A stretch of 64,000 nt of DNA from Candidatus Fokinia cryptica. GTDB lineage: Bacteria > Pseudomonadota > Alphaproteobacteria > Rickettsiales > Midichloriaceae. Below, piece by piece: positions 27,179 through 36,206 of this stretch. The stretch is taken from NCBI RefSeq assembly GCF_034359305.1, contig NZ_CP110343.1, positions 83,823 to 147,822 on the forward strand, written 5' to 3'. The notes below the pieces were generated by a model. The model did not search any database, was not told the origin of the DNA, and saw only the letters and a list, made by a program, of their open reading frames with translations. Numbering within the stretch: the stretch's first letter is position 1; each line of letters starts with the position of its first letter. A program made the position numbers and the translations under genes.

Positions 27179-27625
27179 TTACAATATATCGCATGGAAAT
27201 GTCGCATTACTTCTTGCTACACAATCTACAAATATATTCATAACATCTACATCATGAGCTTTTACCCATTTCCACGATAATTTCTCTCGAAAATATCTGA
27301 TATAGAACAATACTTCATTCCATAAATCGACGTTTTTTACTTTTCCTCCGTTCCAGTTGTTACGAGTCCAATTTTCTATCCATATACTTGCTCCATCACA
27401 TACATATTTACTATCACTTCTTATTTCTATGTATCTCATGTTTAGCTCAGTCGCTTTCTTCAAGCCAGAAATGGCGGCAGTGAGTTCCATTCTGTTGTTA
27501 GATGTAAGTTCTTCGGCTCCGGATATCAAGAATAATTTATCATCAGCTTTTACAAGCGATGCCCACCCTCCTTTTCCTGGATTACCTAGACATGACCCAT
27601 CACAATAAACAATTCCAACACTCAT
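27179..27625 (-). CDS. rnhA: Ribonuclease HI
   Basis: 148 residues. RNase HI cleaves the RNA strand of RNA-DNA hybrids (R-loops, Okazaki primers). Seen: YCDGSCLGNPGKGGWA (first catalytic Asp), NNRMELTAAISGL (Glu), IRSDSKYVCDG (Asp), WTRNNWNGGKVKNVDLW and WVKAHDVDVMNIFVDCVAR, where the usual GHxGHxxNExxD has become AHDVDVMNIFVD; the last Asp remains. The stop lies 7 bp from the parS site and 24 bp before rho on the same strand. Confidence 0.93.
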   Translation of the reverse strand: MSVGIVYCDGSCLGNPGKGGWASLVKADDKLFLISGAEELTSNNRMELTAAISGLKKATELNMRYIEIRSDSKYVCDGASIWIENWTRNNWNGGKVKNVDLWNEVLFYIRYFREKLSWKWVKAHDVDVMNIFVDCVARSNATFPCDIL

Positions 27626-27842
27626 AAAATGATCTAATATCTTATTATTACTATGATGTGGAGATTGAAGATTGATGAATAACTCACTTATATATTTCTT
27701 TTGATGTTATTGCAAATATATTTATCTTATATCTTACAAAATTCGATATTTCAAAAGCTTTGAAAGCTCGATTATTTTGTTGAAAAAAACAAAAAACACA
27801 TATATAATCTCTAAAAGCACTCAAAAATAGACAGGAAATTAG

Positions 27843-28754
27843 ATGTCCTTCATTTATTCGTTGCATCATCTTATGAATCAGAAAACGTTGTTCGTAGCTA
27901 TACTTGTAACAATCATTCTAGTAATAGCAGTAGCCACTTATGTGGAATTTGTTAGAAAACGGGAAAAAAGCATACTACACAAAAAACAAAATGTCGCTCA
28001 TTTAGAAAATCTTATAGATGAAAGGATATCTAATTATATTCAAAAAAATCCCGAAAGAGTAGCTCTTATACTAGAAGAGTATTACAACAGGAAGAGATTT
28101 GATGATGAAGTGGATGAGATATTTCACGGGTTGCAGAATGATCCAAATATATCAATTCTACCAAAAGAAAAGCAGAATTTAGAAGAGGTTCAAATGGTAG
28201 TATTTTTTGATTATCTTTCCGATTCTTCTAGAGCATTTCTTCCAATTCAGAAAAAATTTGCTCTACAAACGAAAGTTCCTCTCAGAATTTTTCATAAAGG
28301 AATACCTAGTACAGAGGAATCAGCAATATTGACTAAAGTTGCTATTGCTTCATATATAATCTCTCCATCCTCATATCAAGTTTTGCATGAAGCGTTTCTC
28401 ACTGCTCCAATAGAGGAACTGAAGGATTACGATAAGATGATGGTCGTAGTTCGAAATTCTGGAATTGATATTGAAAAATTGAATGCTCTTTTAGTGGATT
28501 CTGAAGCCGTGTCCTCGATAGAAGCTATTTTATCTAATAATGTAGATTCAGCTCGTATTATAGGAGTAAGAGTTACGCCTTCCTTCTTAGTTAAGAATAA
28601 GCTTATTGACGGAATGCAGTCCGTAGATAGTTTGAATGACATTGTAGGTAATAGCTTACAAGATGAAGAGAAAGAAATAACAGAACTTAAAGAAGATAAA
28701 AAAGAAGATAAAGATATTGACGATATCCGAACTCAAGAAGAGAAACATCCTTAA
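27843..28754 (+). CDS. DsbA/Com1-like thioredoxin-fold protein without cysteines
   Basis: 303 residues. One N-terminal membrane anchor (about 15-35, LFVAILVTIILVIAVATY), a helical linker, then a DsbA-type domain: VQMVVFFDYLSDSSRAFLP stands where the family has VEFFDYxCGYCKxxxP, and IGVRVTPSFLVKNKLIDGM is the cis-Pro loop (family: GTPTFxVNGxxxxGA). Family members oxidise or isomerise disulfides in the periplasm. Here the CxxC is replaced by SDSS and the whole protein contains no cysteine, so it cannot do redox chemistry; a binding or scaffold role is possible. The tail is strongly acidic and Lys-rich. A start at 27873 is also possible. Confidence 0.8.
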   Translation: MSFIYSLHHLMNQKTLFVAILVTIILVIAVATYVEFVRKREKSILHKKQNVAHLENLIDERISNYIQKNPERVALILEEYYNRKRFDDEVDEIFHGLQNDPNISILPKEKQNLEEVQMVVFFDYLSDSSRAFLPIQKKFALQTKVPLRIFHKGIPSTEESAILTKVAIASYIISPSSYQVLHEAFLTAPIEELKDYDKMMVVVRNSGIDIEKLNALLVDSEAVSSIEAILSNNVDSARIIGVRVTPSFLVKNKLIDGMQSVDSLNDIVGNSLQDEEKEITELKEDKKEDKDIDDIRTQEEKHP

Positions 28755-28756
28755 GA

Positions 28757-30019
28757 TTAGTACCTTAGTGAATTAATAAATTTCTCAATCGTGCTTGGAA
28801 TGAATTCTTTTTCGTTTTTTTTAAACCATTCTTTGATTACTTCTATGCAGTCGACGGATAAGTGATTCAACAAACTTTCGAGAGATATCATTCCTTTGTG
28901 CATCATTGCTAAATTCGGATTCATATCAATATTAAAATTATCGATGATAGAGAGTAGTTCTTTTAATAAAGTGGAGATTGCACATTCCTTTTTGGAATTT
29001 TGTACAGCGATCATGATGCTTCTACATGCTATAGAGAACGTATATTTTGTAGATGGATCTAAATATGATGCTTGTATGTGAAGATCTGCTACATCATCAT
29101 AGTTTCCTTCCAGAAAAGACTTTATAATTCTTCCAAAGATTTTCCCATCTTTCTTAGATATACTGCCAATCATTCCAAAATCTAAAGCAACTACACGATC
29201 ATCGTAAAACAAAAAGTTCCCTATGTGAGGATCTGCATGAAAGAAGCAGTCGATATAAATTTGAGAAAGAATGAAGTCAGCAATCAATCTTGCAATATAT
29301 TCCCTTTTTTCAATAATAGAGTTGTCTGTTATAGATATTCCATTAATCCATTCCATCACAAGCATTTTATTTGTAGAGTGCATTAATTCCAATTTTGGTA
29401 CTTTTATATTACATCTCCGTACTGTGTTAGAATTATGCATTCTTTCCATAGTTGCGGCCTCCATATACAAATTAAATTCACTTTTTGACGTGATACTTAC
29501 ATTTTGCACTATCTTTAGTAATCTATCTTTCATTTTTTTTGAAAGTAATATGCAATATTTTATTATAAAAGCTATAAAAGAAATATTATCGTAAAATTTT
29601 CTTTCTATATTTTGCTTTAGTAGCTTTACTGCATAGACGTTTTCATCTATTTCTACCCTATATACTTCAGCTATAGAGCCAGCTGCTATAAATGTAATAT
29701 TCTTAGCACTAGAAAAATGTTCTTTGATGATATTTATTGAGGAAGCGGGATTTTGTATTGGTACACCATCGTATAATTTTTGAAATTCATAAGCTATCTC
29801 GGAACTTATTACATCTTGCCTAGTAGAAAGTACTTGTCCTAATTTAACAAATGCAGGACCTAAATTTGTCATAGCGAGGCATAATGCCTTACCTATATTG
29901 CATAACGCGAGTCTCTTTTTACGAGCATCTTTATAAAAGCTATAAAGCAATAGAGTAAATAATATCTTTACAGAGTACGGCTTTAATAACAATTTAAGCA
30001 ATTTTAGAAAATACTGCAT
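28757..30019 (-). CDS. ubiB: UbiB/ABC1-family atypical kinase (ubiquinone biosynthesis)
   Basis: 420 residues. UbiB is a membrane-linked atypical kinase or ATPase needed for ubiquinone synthesis. Seen: LGPAFVKLGQVLSTRQD (the KxGQ extension diagnostic of the ABC1 family), AAGSIAEVYRVEI (A-rich loop), YAVKLLKQ (Lys), MEWINGISI, FFHADPHIGNFLFYDD (catalytic loop) and ALDFGMIGSI (DFG). Family members often carry two C-terminal membrane helices; here the end is short and charged, so the protein may be truncated at that point. It converges with the DsbA-like gene 2 bp away. Confidence 0.92.
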   Translation of the reverse strand: MQYFLKLLKLLLKPYSVKILFTLLLYSFYKDARKKRLALCNIGKALCLAMTNLGPAFVKLGQVLSTRQDVISSEIAYEFQKLYDGVPIQNPASSINIIKEHFSSAKNITFIAAGSIAEVYRVEIDENVYAVKLLKQNIERKFYDNISFIAFIIKYCILLSKKMKDRLLKIVQNVSITSKSEFNLYMEAATMERMHNSNTVRRCNIKVPKLELMHSTNKMLVMEWINGISITDNSIIEKREYIARLIADFILSQIYIDCFFHADPHIGNFLFYDDRVVALDFGMIGSISKKDGKIFGRIIKSFLEGNYDDVADLHIQASYLDPSTKYTFSIACRSIMIAVQNSKKECAISTLLKELLSIIDNFNIDMNPNLAMMHKGMISLESLLNHLSVDCIEVIKEWFKKNEKEFIPSTIEKFINSLRY

Positions 30020-30258
30020 TAAAAGTACAAGAAAAGATAATAAGCCACATGATTGCTATTTATTTTATGTATAGTGTAACTTAATTCAGAATGAAACTTC
30101 TAAGTCATAGTTAGTAGATAAGAATTATCCAAGTAAACATATAGATTGTGAAGAGAAAGATGCAATTTTTTACGAGAAGTTATAGTACGAATTGATGAGA
30201 TATCAGCATTGAAAGCATAAGTGTCTTCATGTACAATACGCAAAAATTTTTTTGCTAT

Positions 30259-30924
30259 ATGTATATAAAATGCATTCTCTTGCTTATTTGCACTATTGTG
30301 ATGAGCTTGAGTTTTGATGAGAAAGGATGGGCTAGTATAAATAGCATTGGTATTGCTTGTTTTGGTGTAAAATCTGCGAACTCTAAGATTGTAACAATGG
30401 ACTATGATAGAATTCACTATCTTGAGCAAATGCTTAAATTACGTCCATATATATCAGGAGGAATTGGTGTAGGTAAATACGATATAAACAATGATTCAAG
30501 TGTATTATGGATATTACTTACATCGTTTTCTGGTGGATTTATGAAGAATTTAGGATGTTTTGGTATTGGTGGTTACAGTACCGTTACAATATGTCATGTA
30601 AGACATGCTGATAATTTAATGAGTATACGTTTCGATAAGAATCATATTATTACTAGTAGCGTTGGTATCAAATTTGATTATAGGGACAAAATTTCATTTC
30701 AGTTGTGTTATACATTTTTTCCTAATTTTGAAAAAACTGTAGAAGCTCAAAACGGTACATTGCAGAAAGGAAAGGTAACGAATCGCTTAGAGTATGATGG
30801 TAGAGTAGAAGTGCATACATTATTAGAAAATAGTAGAAGAGGGTATGCAGAAAAAAATATGGAGAAAACTCTACCACCCGTTATCATACCTTCATTATCG
30901 CTAAAAGTATCATTTTTATTCTAA
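30259..30924 (+). CDS. Probable outer-membrane beta-barrel protein
   Basis: The ATG at 30259 gives a signal-peptide-like start MYIKCILLLICTIVMSLSF; the frame also allows an earlier start at 30229. About 221 residues. The body alternates short amphipathic strands with Gly/aromatic residues (RPYISGGIGVGKYDIN, GIGGYSTVTICHV, SSVGIKFDYRDKISFQLCYTFFP) and ends in SLKVSFLF, a terminal Phe as expected for BAM-inserted barrels. No family recognised; it resembles Rickettsiales surface antigens only in style. Confidence 0.55.
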   Translation: MYIKCILLLICTIVMSLSFDEKGWASINSIGIACFGVKSANSKIVTMDYDRIHYLEQMLKLRPYISGGIGVGKYDINNDSSVLWILLTSFSGGFMKNLGCFGIGGYSTVTICHVRHADNLMSIRFDKNHIITSSVGIKFDYRDKISFQLCYTFFPNFEKTVEAQNGTLQKGKVTNRLEYDGRVEVHTLLENSRRGYAEKNMEKTLPPVIIPSLSLKVSFLF

Positions 30925-31048
30925 TTTCTATAAAAAAGTATTTATCACTCCATGTTATAAAATGATTTATATAATTACATAAACTTGATTATCATATTTG
31001 CTGCGATGTATTATGTCCTGACATATTTTATTTATCAAAGAAATATAA

Positions 31049-31765
31049 ATGTCGTTGGGTCACAGAAAAAGGATAAGAAGTTTATTTCGAAAAGCAAAGT
31101 TTGGTACTACGAAGGAGGAGCGTTTATTGGAAATATTACTTTTCCAAGTTTTTAGTAGGAAAGATACCAATGAATTAGCTAAAGTCTTGCTAAGAAAACA
31201 TGTATCTCTAAGAGAAGTATTTAACAAACATTCAGACATAAAAGATGAAAGGAATGTCGGAAAAGGAGTAGAAGAATTCTTTATTGCGATATCAGAGCTA
31301 TTTCACCGTTGTTACATGCATAATAGAAGAGCAAAACGTATTACGTTAGATAGTTGTATTAGTGTAGTGAGGTACTGTGAGCTGAAAGTACCACCAGAAG
31401 ACTGTAAGATATTAAAGATATTGAGTTTAGATGAAGATAACACACTAATAGCATCTGATGTAATTGGGGTAACTGTAGGAGAAAAATTAAGGTGCGATGA
31501 GATGGAATTTTTGAGATTAGCAATAGTAAGGAAAGCTACATCTGTGGTTATAGTGCATTACAATTGTACAGATGTTGTATATGCCCTTCTAAGGATTCCA
31601 CGTTTTTACGAACTACTATGTAACACAAATGTAAAAATACGAGACTATATCTTAATCACATCGAAAATTAGCATATCACTCTTTTTTTCAGAAGATAACT
31701 TTATCACTCATAAATACCTTATAGGGTGGTACGGAAAAACTAAAAAGCAAGTACTACTAAGATAA
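31049..31765 (+). CDS. RadC-family protein lacking the JAMM metal motif
   Basis: 238 residues. The N-terminus is clearly RadC-like: GHRKRIRSLFRKA, ERLLEILLFQVFSRKDTNELAKVLLRKHVSLREVF (family: ELLxxLLxxxxxRxDxxxLAxxLL). The C-terminal half keeps the MPN fold outline (LKILSLDEDNTLIASDVIGVTVGEKL), but where the family has HNHPSGxxxPSxxD this protein has IVHYNCTDVVYALLRIP, so the metal-binding HxH and Asp are gone. RadC has no settled role in repair. The protein may be a binding protein or a decaying gene without stops. Confidence 0.75.
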   Translation: MSLGHRKRIRSLFRKAKFGTTKEERLLEILLFQVFSRKDTNELAKVLLRKHVSLREVFNKHSDIKDERNVGKGVEEFFIAISELFHRCYMHNRRAKRITLDSCISVVRYCELKVPPEDCKILKILSLDEDNTLIASDVIGVTVGEKLRCDEMEFLRLAIVRKATSVVIVHYNCTDVVYALLRIPRFYELLCNTNVKIRDYILITSKISISLFFSEDNFITHKYLIGWYGKTKKQVLLR

Positions 31766-31847
31766 GTGAAATGTGCTGCTAAATCTATGCCAAAAACGAA
31801 TGCCCTTCCTCATATATTCGAGAGAGATAGCGATTCAGGATGCACTA

Positions 31848-32342
31848 TTAATGTTCTCTATAATGTAGTATACCGATCACATAACGCTTAGCTTCTTCAA
31901 GATCACAATCGAAGACCATACTAAATTCCGTACTGAAGAGCAGCAATGCACTTTCATATAACTTCTTCGCTCCGCTTGATACATCAGCCATGTTAGAGTT
32001 ATATAGATCGCGCAATACACCAGCAATCTCAGATAAATTTCCAGAAGCTATTTTTGCTCCATACTCCCTTGCTATTCTGCCCCACATACCTCTTCTTGGA
32101 GTTTTTGGGCTTTTAAGCACAGAAATAGCAGTCTCTAACTCTTGTTTAGTGCTGATATGACGTAAACCAACAGTTTCAATTTTATCCTTTGGAACTTTAA
32201 CTCTCACCTTATCATTGAGAAATACTATTTCATACGAAGAGATGATGACTCCGGCAATTTCCGTATTGCATTCACCTTCTATTTGTCCTATTCCCCTAGA
32301 AGGGTAAATAACTCTATCGCCTACTTGAAAAGGTTCTTGCAT
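31848..32342 (-). CDS. CarD-family transcription regulator
   Basis: 164 residues. CarD binds the RNA polymerase beta subunit through a Tudor-like domain and stabilises the open promoter complex, mainly at rRNA promoters. Seen: FQVGDRVIYPSRGIGQIEGE (family: FKxGDxVVYPxHGVGxI), YEIVFLNDKVRVKVPKDKIETVGLR and a helical C-terminal domain beginning about residue 80 (RGMWGRIAREYGAKIASGNLSEIAGVLRDL). Complete. Divergent from cydA with a 119-bp gap. Confidence 0.93.
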   Translation of the reverse strand: MQEPFQVGDRVIYPSRGIGQIEGECNTEIAGVIISSYEIVFLNDKVRVKVPKDKIETVGLRHISTKQELETAISVLKSPKTPRRGMWGRIAREYGAKIASGNLSEIAGVLRDLYNSNMADVSSGAKKLYESALLLFSTEFSMVFDCDLEEAKRYVIGILHYREH

Positions 32343-32461
32343 AATACCAGATACTTTCCACTACTAAAATCAAGACACATTCTACACTATTTAGTATGAT
32401 TTTGCAAACCTTCTGAAATAATGATACAATTTATCGATGTATAGAGATTAATTTCTAACTT

Positions 32462-33763
32462 ATGACGGCTGAGATGTTAGCAAGGCTGCAATTTGCAGCA
32501 AATATCACTTTTCATATTCTATTTCCTTCAATTACGATTGCTTTGAGTTGGATATTGCTATACTTCAAATGTGCTTTTAACAGAAGTCAATCTGAAAGTT
32601 GGAAAAAATTGTACATGTTTTGGACAAAGGTATTTGGACTCTCTTTTTCTTTTGGCGTTGTTAGTGGAGTTACTATGTCATTTCAATTTGGCACAAATTG
32701 GCCTGGTTTTATGGAGAAAGTAGGTAATATAGCGGGACCTTTACTTGGAAATGAGGTATTAAGTGCTTTCTTTTTGGAAGCAACTTTTCTTGGTATAATG
32801 TTATTTGGATTTGGGAGAGTACCTAATTTACTGCATGATATAGCAACTTTTCTTGTAGCTGTTGGAACTACATTATCGGCATTTTGGATTATTAGTTTAA
32901 ATAGCTGGATGCATACCCCTGCTGGTTTTGAGATTATAGATGGAGTAGTAATAGCAAAAGATTGGTTTCAGGTTGTATTTAATCCATCGTTTCCCTATCA
33001 ATTTTCGCACGTCTTAATAGGTTCTGGTATTACAGCAGCATTCTTAATAACTGGCATAGAGACGTACAAGGAAACAAAAAATAGCAATAATGAAAGCGTC
33101 GTTAAGGGTAAAAATTTCGGGATATTGCTTATTACTATACTTTTGCCAATACAAATCATTATAGGAGATCTACATGGGCTTAATGTACTCAAGCATAATC
33201 CTGCAGCAATTGCTGCAATGGAAGGTTTATGGGAAACAAAAAAAGGAATACCTCTTGTAGTTTTTGCAATACCAAATGAAAAGAAAGCGGAGAATAAATA
33301 TTCCGTAGAAATTCCGAAATTAAGTAGCCTCATATTGACACATAGTTGGAATGGAGAAGTTCGTGGCATAGATAGCTTTGAAACACATCCACCTGTATTA
33401 CCTGTGTTTTTTGCCTTTCGAATAATGGTGGGAATGGGTTTTTTAATGTTTTTTATTGGAATTTATGCTTCATATCGCATGATAATAAGAAAAAGTTATA
33501 ATAAATTTCTGAATACCATTCTTATCTTTATGACTTTTTCAGGGTGGATAGCAAATATAGCTGGTTGGTATGTAAGTGAAGTTGGGCGACAACCATATCT
33601 GGTATTTAATATCTTAACGCGTACCGATGCCCTCTCAAAGATAGTATCGGATACTAAGCTTTCTTTTACATTCCCTATATATCTTATAATGTACGTCGTT
33701 TTGTTATGCGTTTATGTGTGGACTATATTTTATATGGCACGTAATGATACTCAAAAACAGTAA
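32462..33763 (+). CDS. cydA: Cytochrome bd ubiquinol oxidase subunit I
   Basis: 433 residues with about nine membrane helices. CydA holds hemes b558, b595 and d and oxidises ubiquinol. Seen: ARLQFAANITFHILFPS (heme-ligand His near residue 18), FSFGVVSGVTMSFQFGTNWPGF, EATFLGIMLFG, NSWMHTPAGFE, FSHVLIGSG (second His) and GWYVSEVGRQPYLVF, where the family signature GWxxxExGRQPW has Tyr in place of the final Trp. The short length suggests the short Q-loop form. CydB, its obligate partner and usual next gene, is not here: a TerC-family gene follows after 33 bp. Confidence 0.93.
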   Translation: MTAEMLARLQFAANITFHILFPSITIALSWILLYFKCAFNRSQSESWKKLYMFWTKVFGLSFSFGVVSGVTMSFQFGTNWPGFMEKVGNIAGPLLGNEVLSAFFLEATFLGIMLFGFGRVPNLLHDIATFLVAVGTTLSAFWIISLNSWMHTPAGFEIIDGVVIAKDWFQVVFNPSFPYQFSHVLIGSGITAAFLITGIETYKETKNSNNESVVKGKNFGILLITILLPIQIIIGDLHGLNVLKHNPAAIAAMEGLWETKKGIPLVVFAIPNEKKAENKYSVEIPKLSSLILTHSWNGEVRGIDSFETHPPVLPVFFAFRIMVGMGFLMFFIGIYASYRMIIRKSYNKFLNTILIFMTFSGWIANIAGWYVSEVGRQPYLVFNILTRTDALSKIVSDTKLSFTFPIYLIMYVVLLCVYVWTIFYMARNDTQKQ

Positions 33764-33796
33764 AATCTAAAATTAATTTTGATGAAATAAAGAGAA

Positions 33797-34795
33797 ATGT
33801 TCTCTATATACCACTGGATTGGAACTTTCATGCTATTTATAGCTCTTATAATGTTCGAATTCATATTACATGATAAGCATTCAAAGCAACCTCAGAAGGG
33901 TGAATCTGTTATTACGAACATCAGTATGGTGCTATACGTTTTAACTGCATCTATAGTGTGTTTCGTGATATATTTCTACTTTTATACTAGAAATATATCG
34001 TTTGTTGAGCAATTTATTACGGGTTATTTGATTGAGTTATCGCTCAGTATAGATAATGTGTTTGTCTTTATAATGTTATTTGATGCTTTTAAAATTGGAA
34101 AAAAGCAACAATATAAAATTTTGATGCTAGGTATAATAGGTGCGATTTTAATGAGAATGGCCATTATAGTATTGGGTATACCAGTAATAGCAAAATTTAA
34201 TTGGGTTATAGGGATTTTTGGAACTATCTTGTTTATAGGGGGAATAAAAGCCGTAAGTAAATTTTTTAGGAAAAAATGCTCTAGAATAGAAACTGTTGTC
34301 GTGAAGCCTGAAAAGCGAGATGTAGGGGTATTTATCAGGTGGTTAATGAAATATTTGCCGATAATATCACAAAAATTAAGAATAACTTTCGATAAAGATT
34401 ATGTTGGAGATAAGTTTTTTATCGTACGAAATGGCACTCTTGTAATAACTAGATTATTTGCAATACTGTTGCTTGTGGAGAAAGCAGATTTGTTATTTGC
34501 ATTGGACTCAATACCAGCAATAGCTTCAGTGACGAATGATAGTTTTATTATTTTCTCTTCGAATGCTTTTGCCGTCCTTGGGTTAAGAACTATGTATCAC
34601 TTTCTTTCTGGAATAATACATACTGCATTATTTTTGGAACTAAGCTTAGGATTTACGCTTATTTTTGTGGGGAGCAAGATGTTACTGAAAATTGTACATT
34701 ATGAAATTAATAATACGTTTTCTATATTGATCATTTTGAGCATCTTTGCCGTACCAGAAATCGTAAGGTACTTCAGTATGAAGCGAGAGAAATGA
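33797..34795 (+). CDS. TerC-family integral membrane protein
   Basis: 332 residues and about eight membrane helices. TerC/Alx proteins export manganese or calcium and are linked to tellurite resistance and metal loading of exported proteins. Seen: two Asp-containing repeats, GYLIELSLSIDNVFVFIM (about 75-92) and VEKADLLFALDSIPAIASV (about 230-248), the paired metal-site motifs of the family, plus SNAFAVLGLRTMYHFL. Spacing of 33 bp to cydA suggests cotranscription. Confidence 0.92.
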   Translation: MFSIYHWIGTFMLFIALIMFEFILHDKHSKQPQKGESVITNISMVLYVLTASIVCFVIYFYFYTRNISFVEQFITGYLIELSLSIDNVFVFIMLFDAFKIGKKQQYKILMLGIIGAILMRMAIIVLGIPVIAKFNWVIGIFGTILFIGGIKAVSKFFRKKCSRIETVVVKPEKRDVGVFIRWLMKYLPIISQKLRITFDKDYVGDKFFIVRNGTLVITRLFAILLLVEKADLLFALDSIPAIASVTNDSFIIFSSNAFAVLGLRTMYHFLSGIIHTALFLELSLGFTLIFVGSKMLLKIVHYEINNTFSILIILSIFAVPEIVRYFSMKREK

Positions 34796-34865
34796 TGTAC
34801 AATGACTTGACTTTATGGAAAAAATTCTTATACCATGACTGTTACTTATGAATATAAAACGTCTT

Positions 34866-35165
34866 ATGTTTGCTGTAATAGAGCAGGGAGCGAAGCAGTA
34901 CTTAGTATCGCTTGGCTCTATAATAAAGATAGAGAAGGTAGAGCAAGATGTAGGGGGAAGATTTGAATGCTCAAACGTTATAATGTATACTGGTAACGGT
35001 ACTTCTGCTACAACTAAGGGTAAAGTAGTATGTGAGGTGACTGAGCATCTAAGAGACGATAAGATTTTGATTTTTAAAAAACGGAGAAGACATACATATA
35101 GGAGGCTTCAAGGGCACAGACAGTATATCTCTTTTGTGAAGATTGTCGATATAATCCCGCACTAG
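34866..35165 (+). CDS. rplU: Ribosomal protein bL21
   Basis: The start at 34866 gives MFAVIEQGAKQYLVSLGSII, matching the family start MYAIIETGGKQYKV; an ATG at 34848 would add six residues. About 99 residues. bL21 binds 23S rRNA. Seen: VIMYTGNGT, GKVVCEVTEHLRDDKILIFKKRRRHTYRR (family: V-AxVxxHxRGxKIxVFKxKRRKxYRRxxGHRQ) and LQGHRQYISFVKI. It is followed by rpmA after 47 bp, the standard rplU-rpmA order. Confidence 0.95.
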   Translation: MFAVIEQGAKQYLVSLGSIIKIEKVEQDVGGRFECSNVIMYTGNGTSATTKGKVVCEVTEHLRDDKILIFKKRRRHTYRRLQGHRQYISFVKIVDIIPH

Positions 35166-35212
35166 GGTGGCGTTAGAAAACAAGTATTTGTATATGCGAT
35201 TTATTTTAGGTT

Positions 35213-35494
35213 ATGGCAACTAAAAAAGCTGGTGGTAGTTCGAGAAACGGTCGTGATTCCAGAGGAAGACGACTTGGACTAAAGCGTTCTGGAGGACAAG
35301 CAGTGAGAGCTGGCAATATAATTGTAAGGCAACGTGGAACCAAGTATCATCCGGGAGTTAATGTAGGTCTTGGGAAAGATCATACTATATTTGCATTGTG
35401 TGATGGATATGTTGTATTTAGGAGAGGATACAAAGATCGCAATTATGTAAGTGTTTCCAGTACTTCTCCTTACACTTCCTCTGTAACTAATTAG
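35213..35494 (+). CDS. rpmA: Ribosomal protein bL27
   Basis: 93 residues. bL27 reaches towards the peptidyl-transferase centre. Seen: [20 protein letters not shown] (family start MAxKKxGGSSxNGRDSxxKRLG), then [40 protein letters not shown]. The N-terminus starts directly with MATKK, so no Firmicutes-type leader cleaved by Prp is present. Intact and well conserved. Confidence 0.97.
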   Translation: MATKKAGGSSRNGRDSRGRRLGLKRSGGQAVRAGNIIVRQRGTKYHPGVNVGLGKDHTIFALCDGYVVFRRGYKDRNYVSVSSTSPYTSSVTN

Positions 35495-35513
35495 GATATG
35501 GTGTAATTTTGTC

Positions 35514-36047
35514 ATGAGTTCAAATGATGACTTAATATACTCTCGGTATGGTTGGGATCAGTACTTCATGAGTATGGCTTATATGGCTTCTATGAAGAGC
35601 AAAGATCCTAAAACTAGAGTAGGGTGTGTAATAGTTGGTAATTCTTCTTCCATACTTAGTACTGGATATAATGGACTTTCTCGTAGTGTTGAAGATCTAG
35701 CTTCGCGTTATCGTTCTTCGGAACTAAAATATGCAATGTCTAATCATGCTGAGGAGAACGCAATGCTTAATGCTGCTAGAAACGGAATCAGAATTGATGA
35801 TTCTACTCTTTATACGAATTGGATGCCGTGTGTTGCATGTAGTAAAAGCATAATTCAGGTAGGCATAAAAAGAGTGGTATATCATACTGAATATCCAGGT
35901 AATACCAATGATATACCACGCAATCCTAAACACGGATTTGATATTGCAAAAATAATACTCGAAGAGGCAAGTGTTCTACTAGAAGGTATCAGTTGTGAAA
36001 TTATAAAAATAAAAGGATTGTACAAATCTAAAGAGATTAATGTATAA
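35514..36047 (+). CDS. Deoxycytidylate (dCMP) deaminase family protein
   Basis: 177 residues. dCMP deaminase makes dUMP for thymidylate synthesis. Seen: GWDQYFMSMAYMASMKSKDPKTRVGCVIV (family: WDxYFMxxAxxxAxxSxDPxxxVGxVIV), STGYNGLSRSVEDL, NHAEENAMLNAARNG (zinc His and catalytic Glu) and TNWMPCVACSKSIIQVGIKRVVY (zinc PCxxC). Active-site residues are complete. ComE-type deaminases are an alternative. It lies 19 bp after rpmA. Confidence 0.87.
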   Translation: MSSNDDLIYSRYGWDQYFMSMAYMASMKSKDPKTRVGCVIVGNSSSILSTGYNGLSRSVEDLASRYRSSELKYAMSNHAEENAMLNAARNGIRIDDSTLYTNWMPCVACSKSIIQVGIKRVVYHTEYPGNTNDIPRNPKHGFDIAKIILEEASVLLEGISCEIIKIKGLYKSKEINV

Positions 36048-36206
36048 CTTTGCCATAGCGTTAATTTCTTCAGATATTTCGTTATTTGCGAAGCGAATCA
36101 CGATATTATTTACTGATTCATGTGATGATATTTACCCGAAAGAATAGTGTATTTTCAACATTATGTGTACTATCTTGTATTATCTAGTAAAAACTAATCG
36201 CTTTTA

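Noticed and set aside
36048-36206. Possible regulatory RNA between the dCMP deaminase gene and rsfS
   Set aside because: Only short, imperfect inverted repeats; nothing that fits a known riboswitch.
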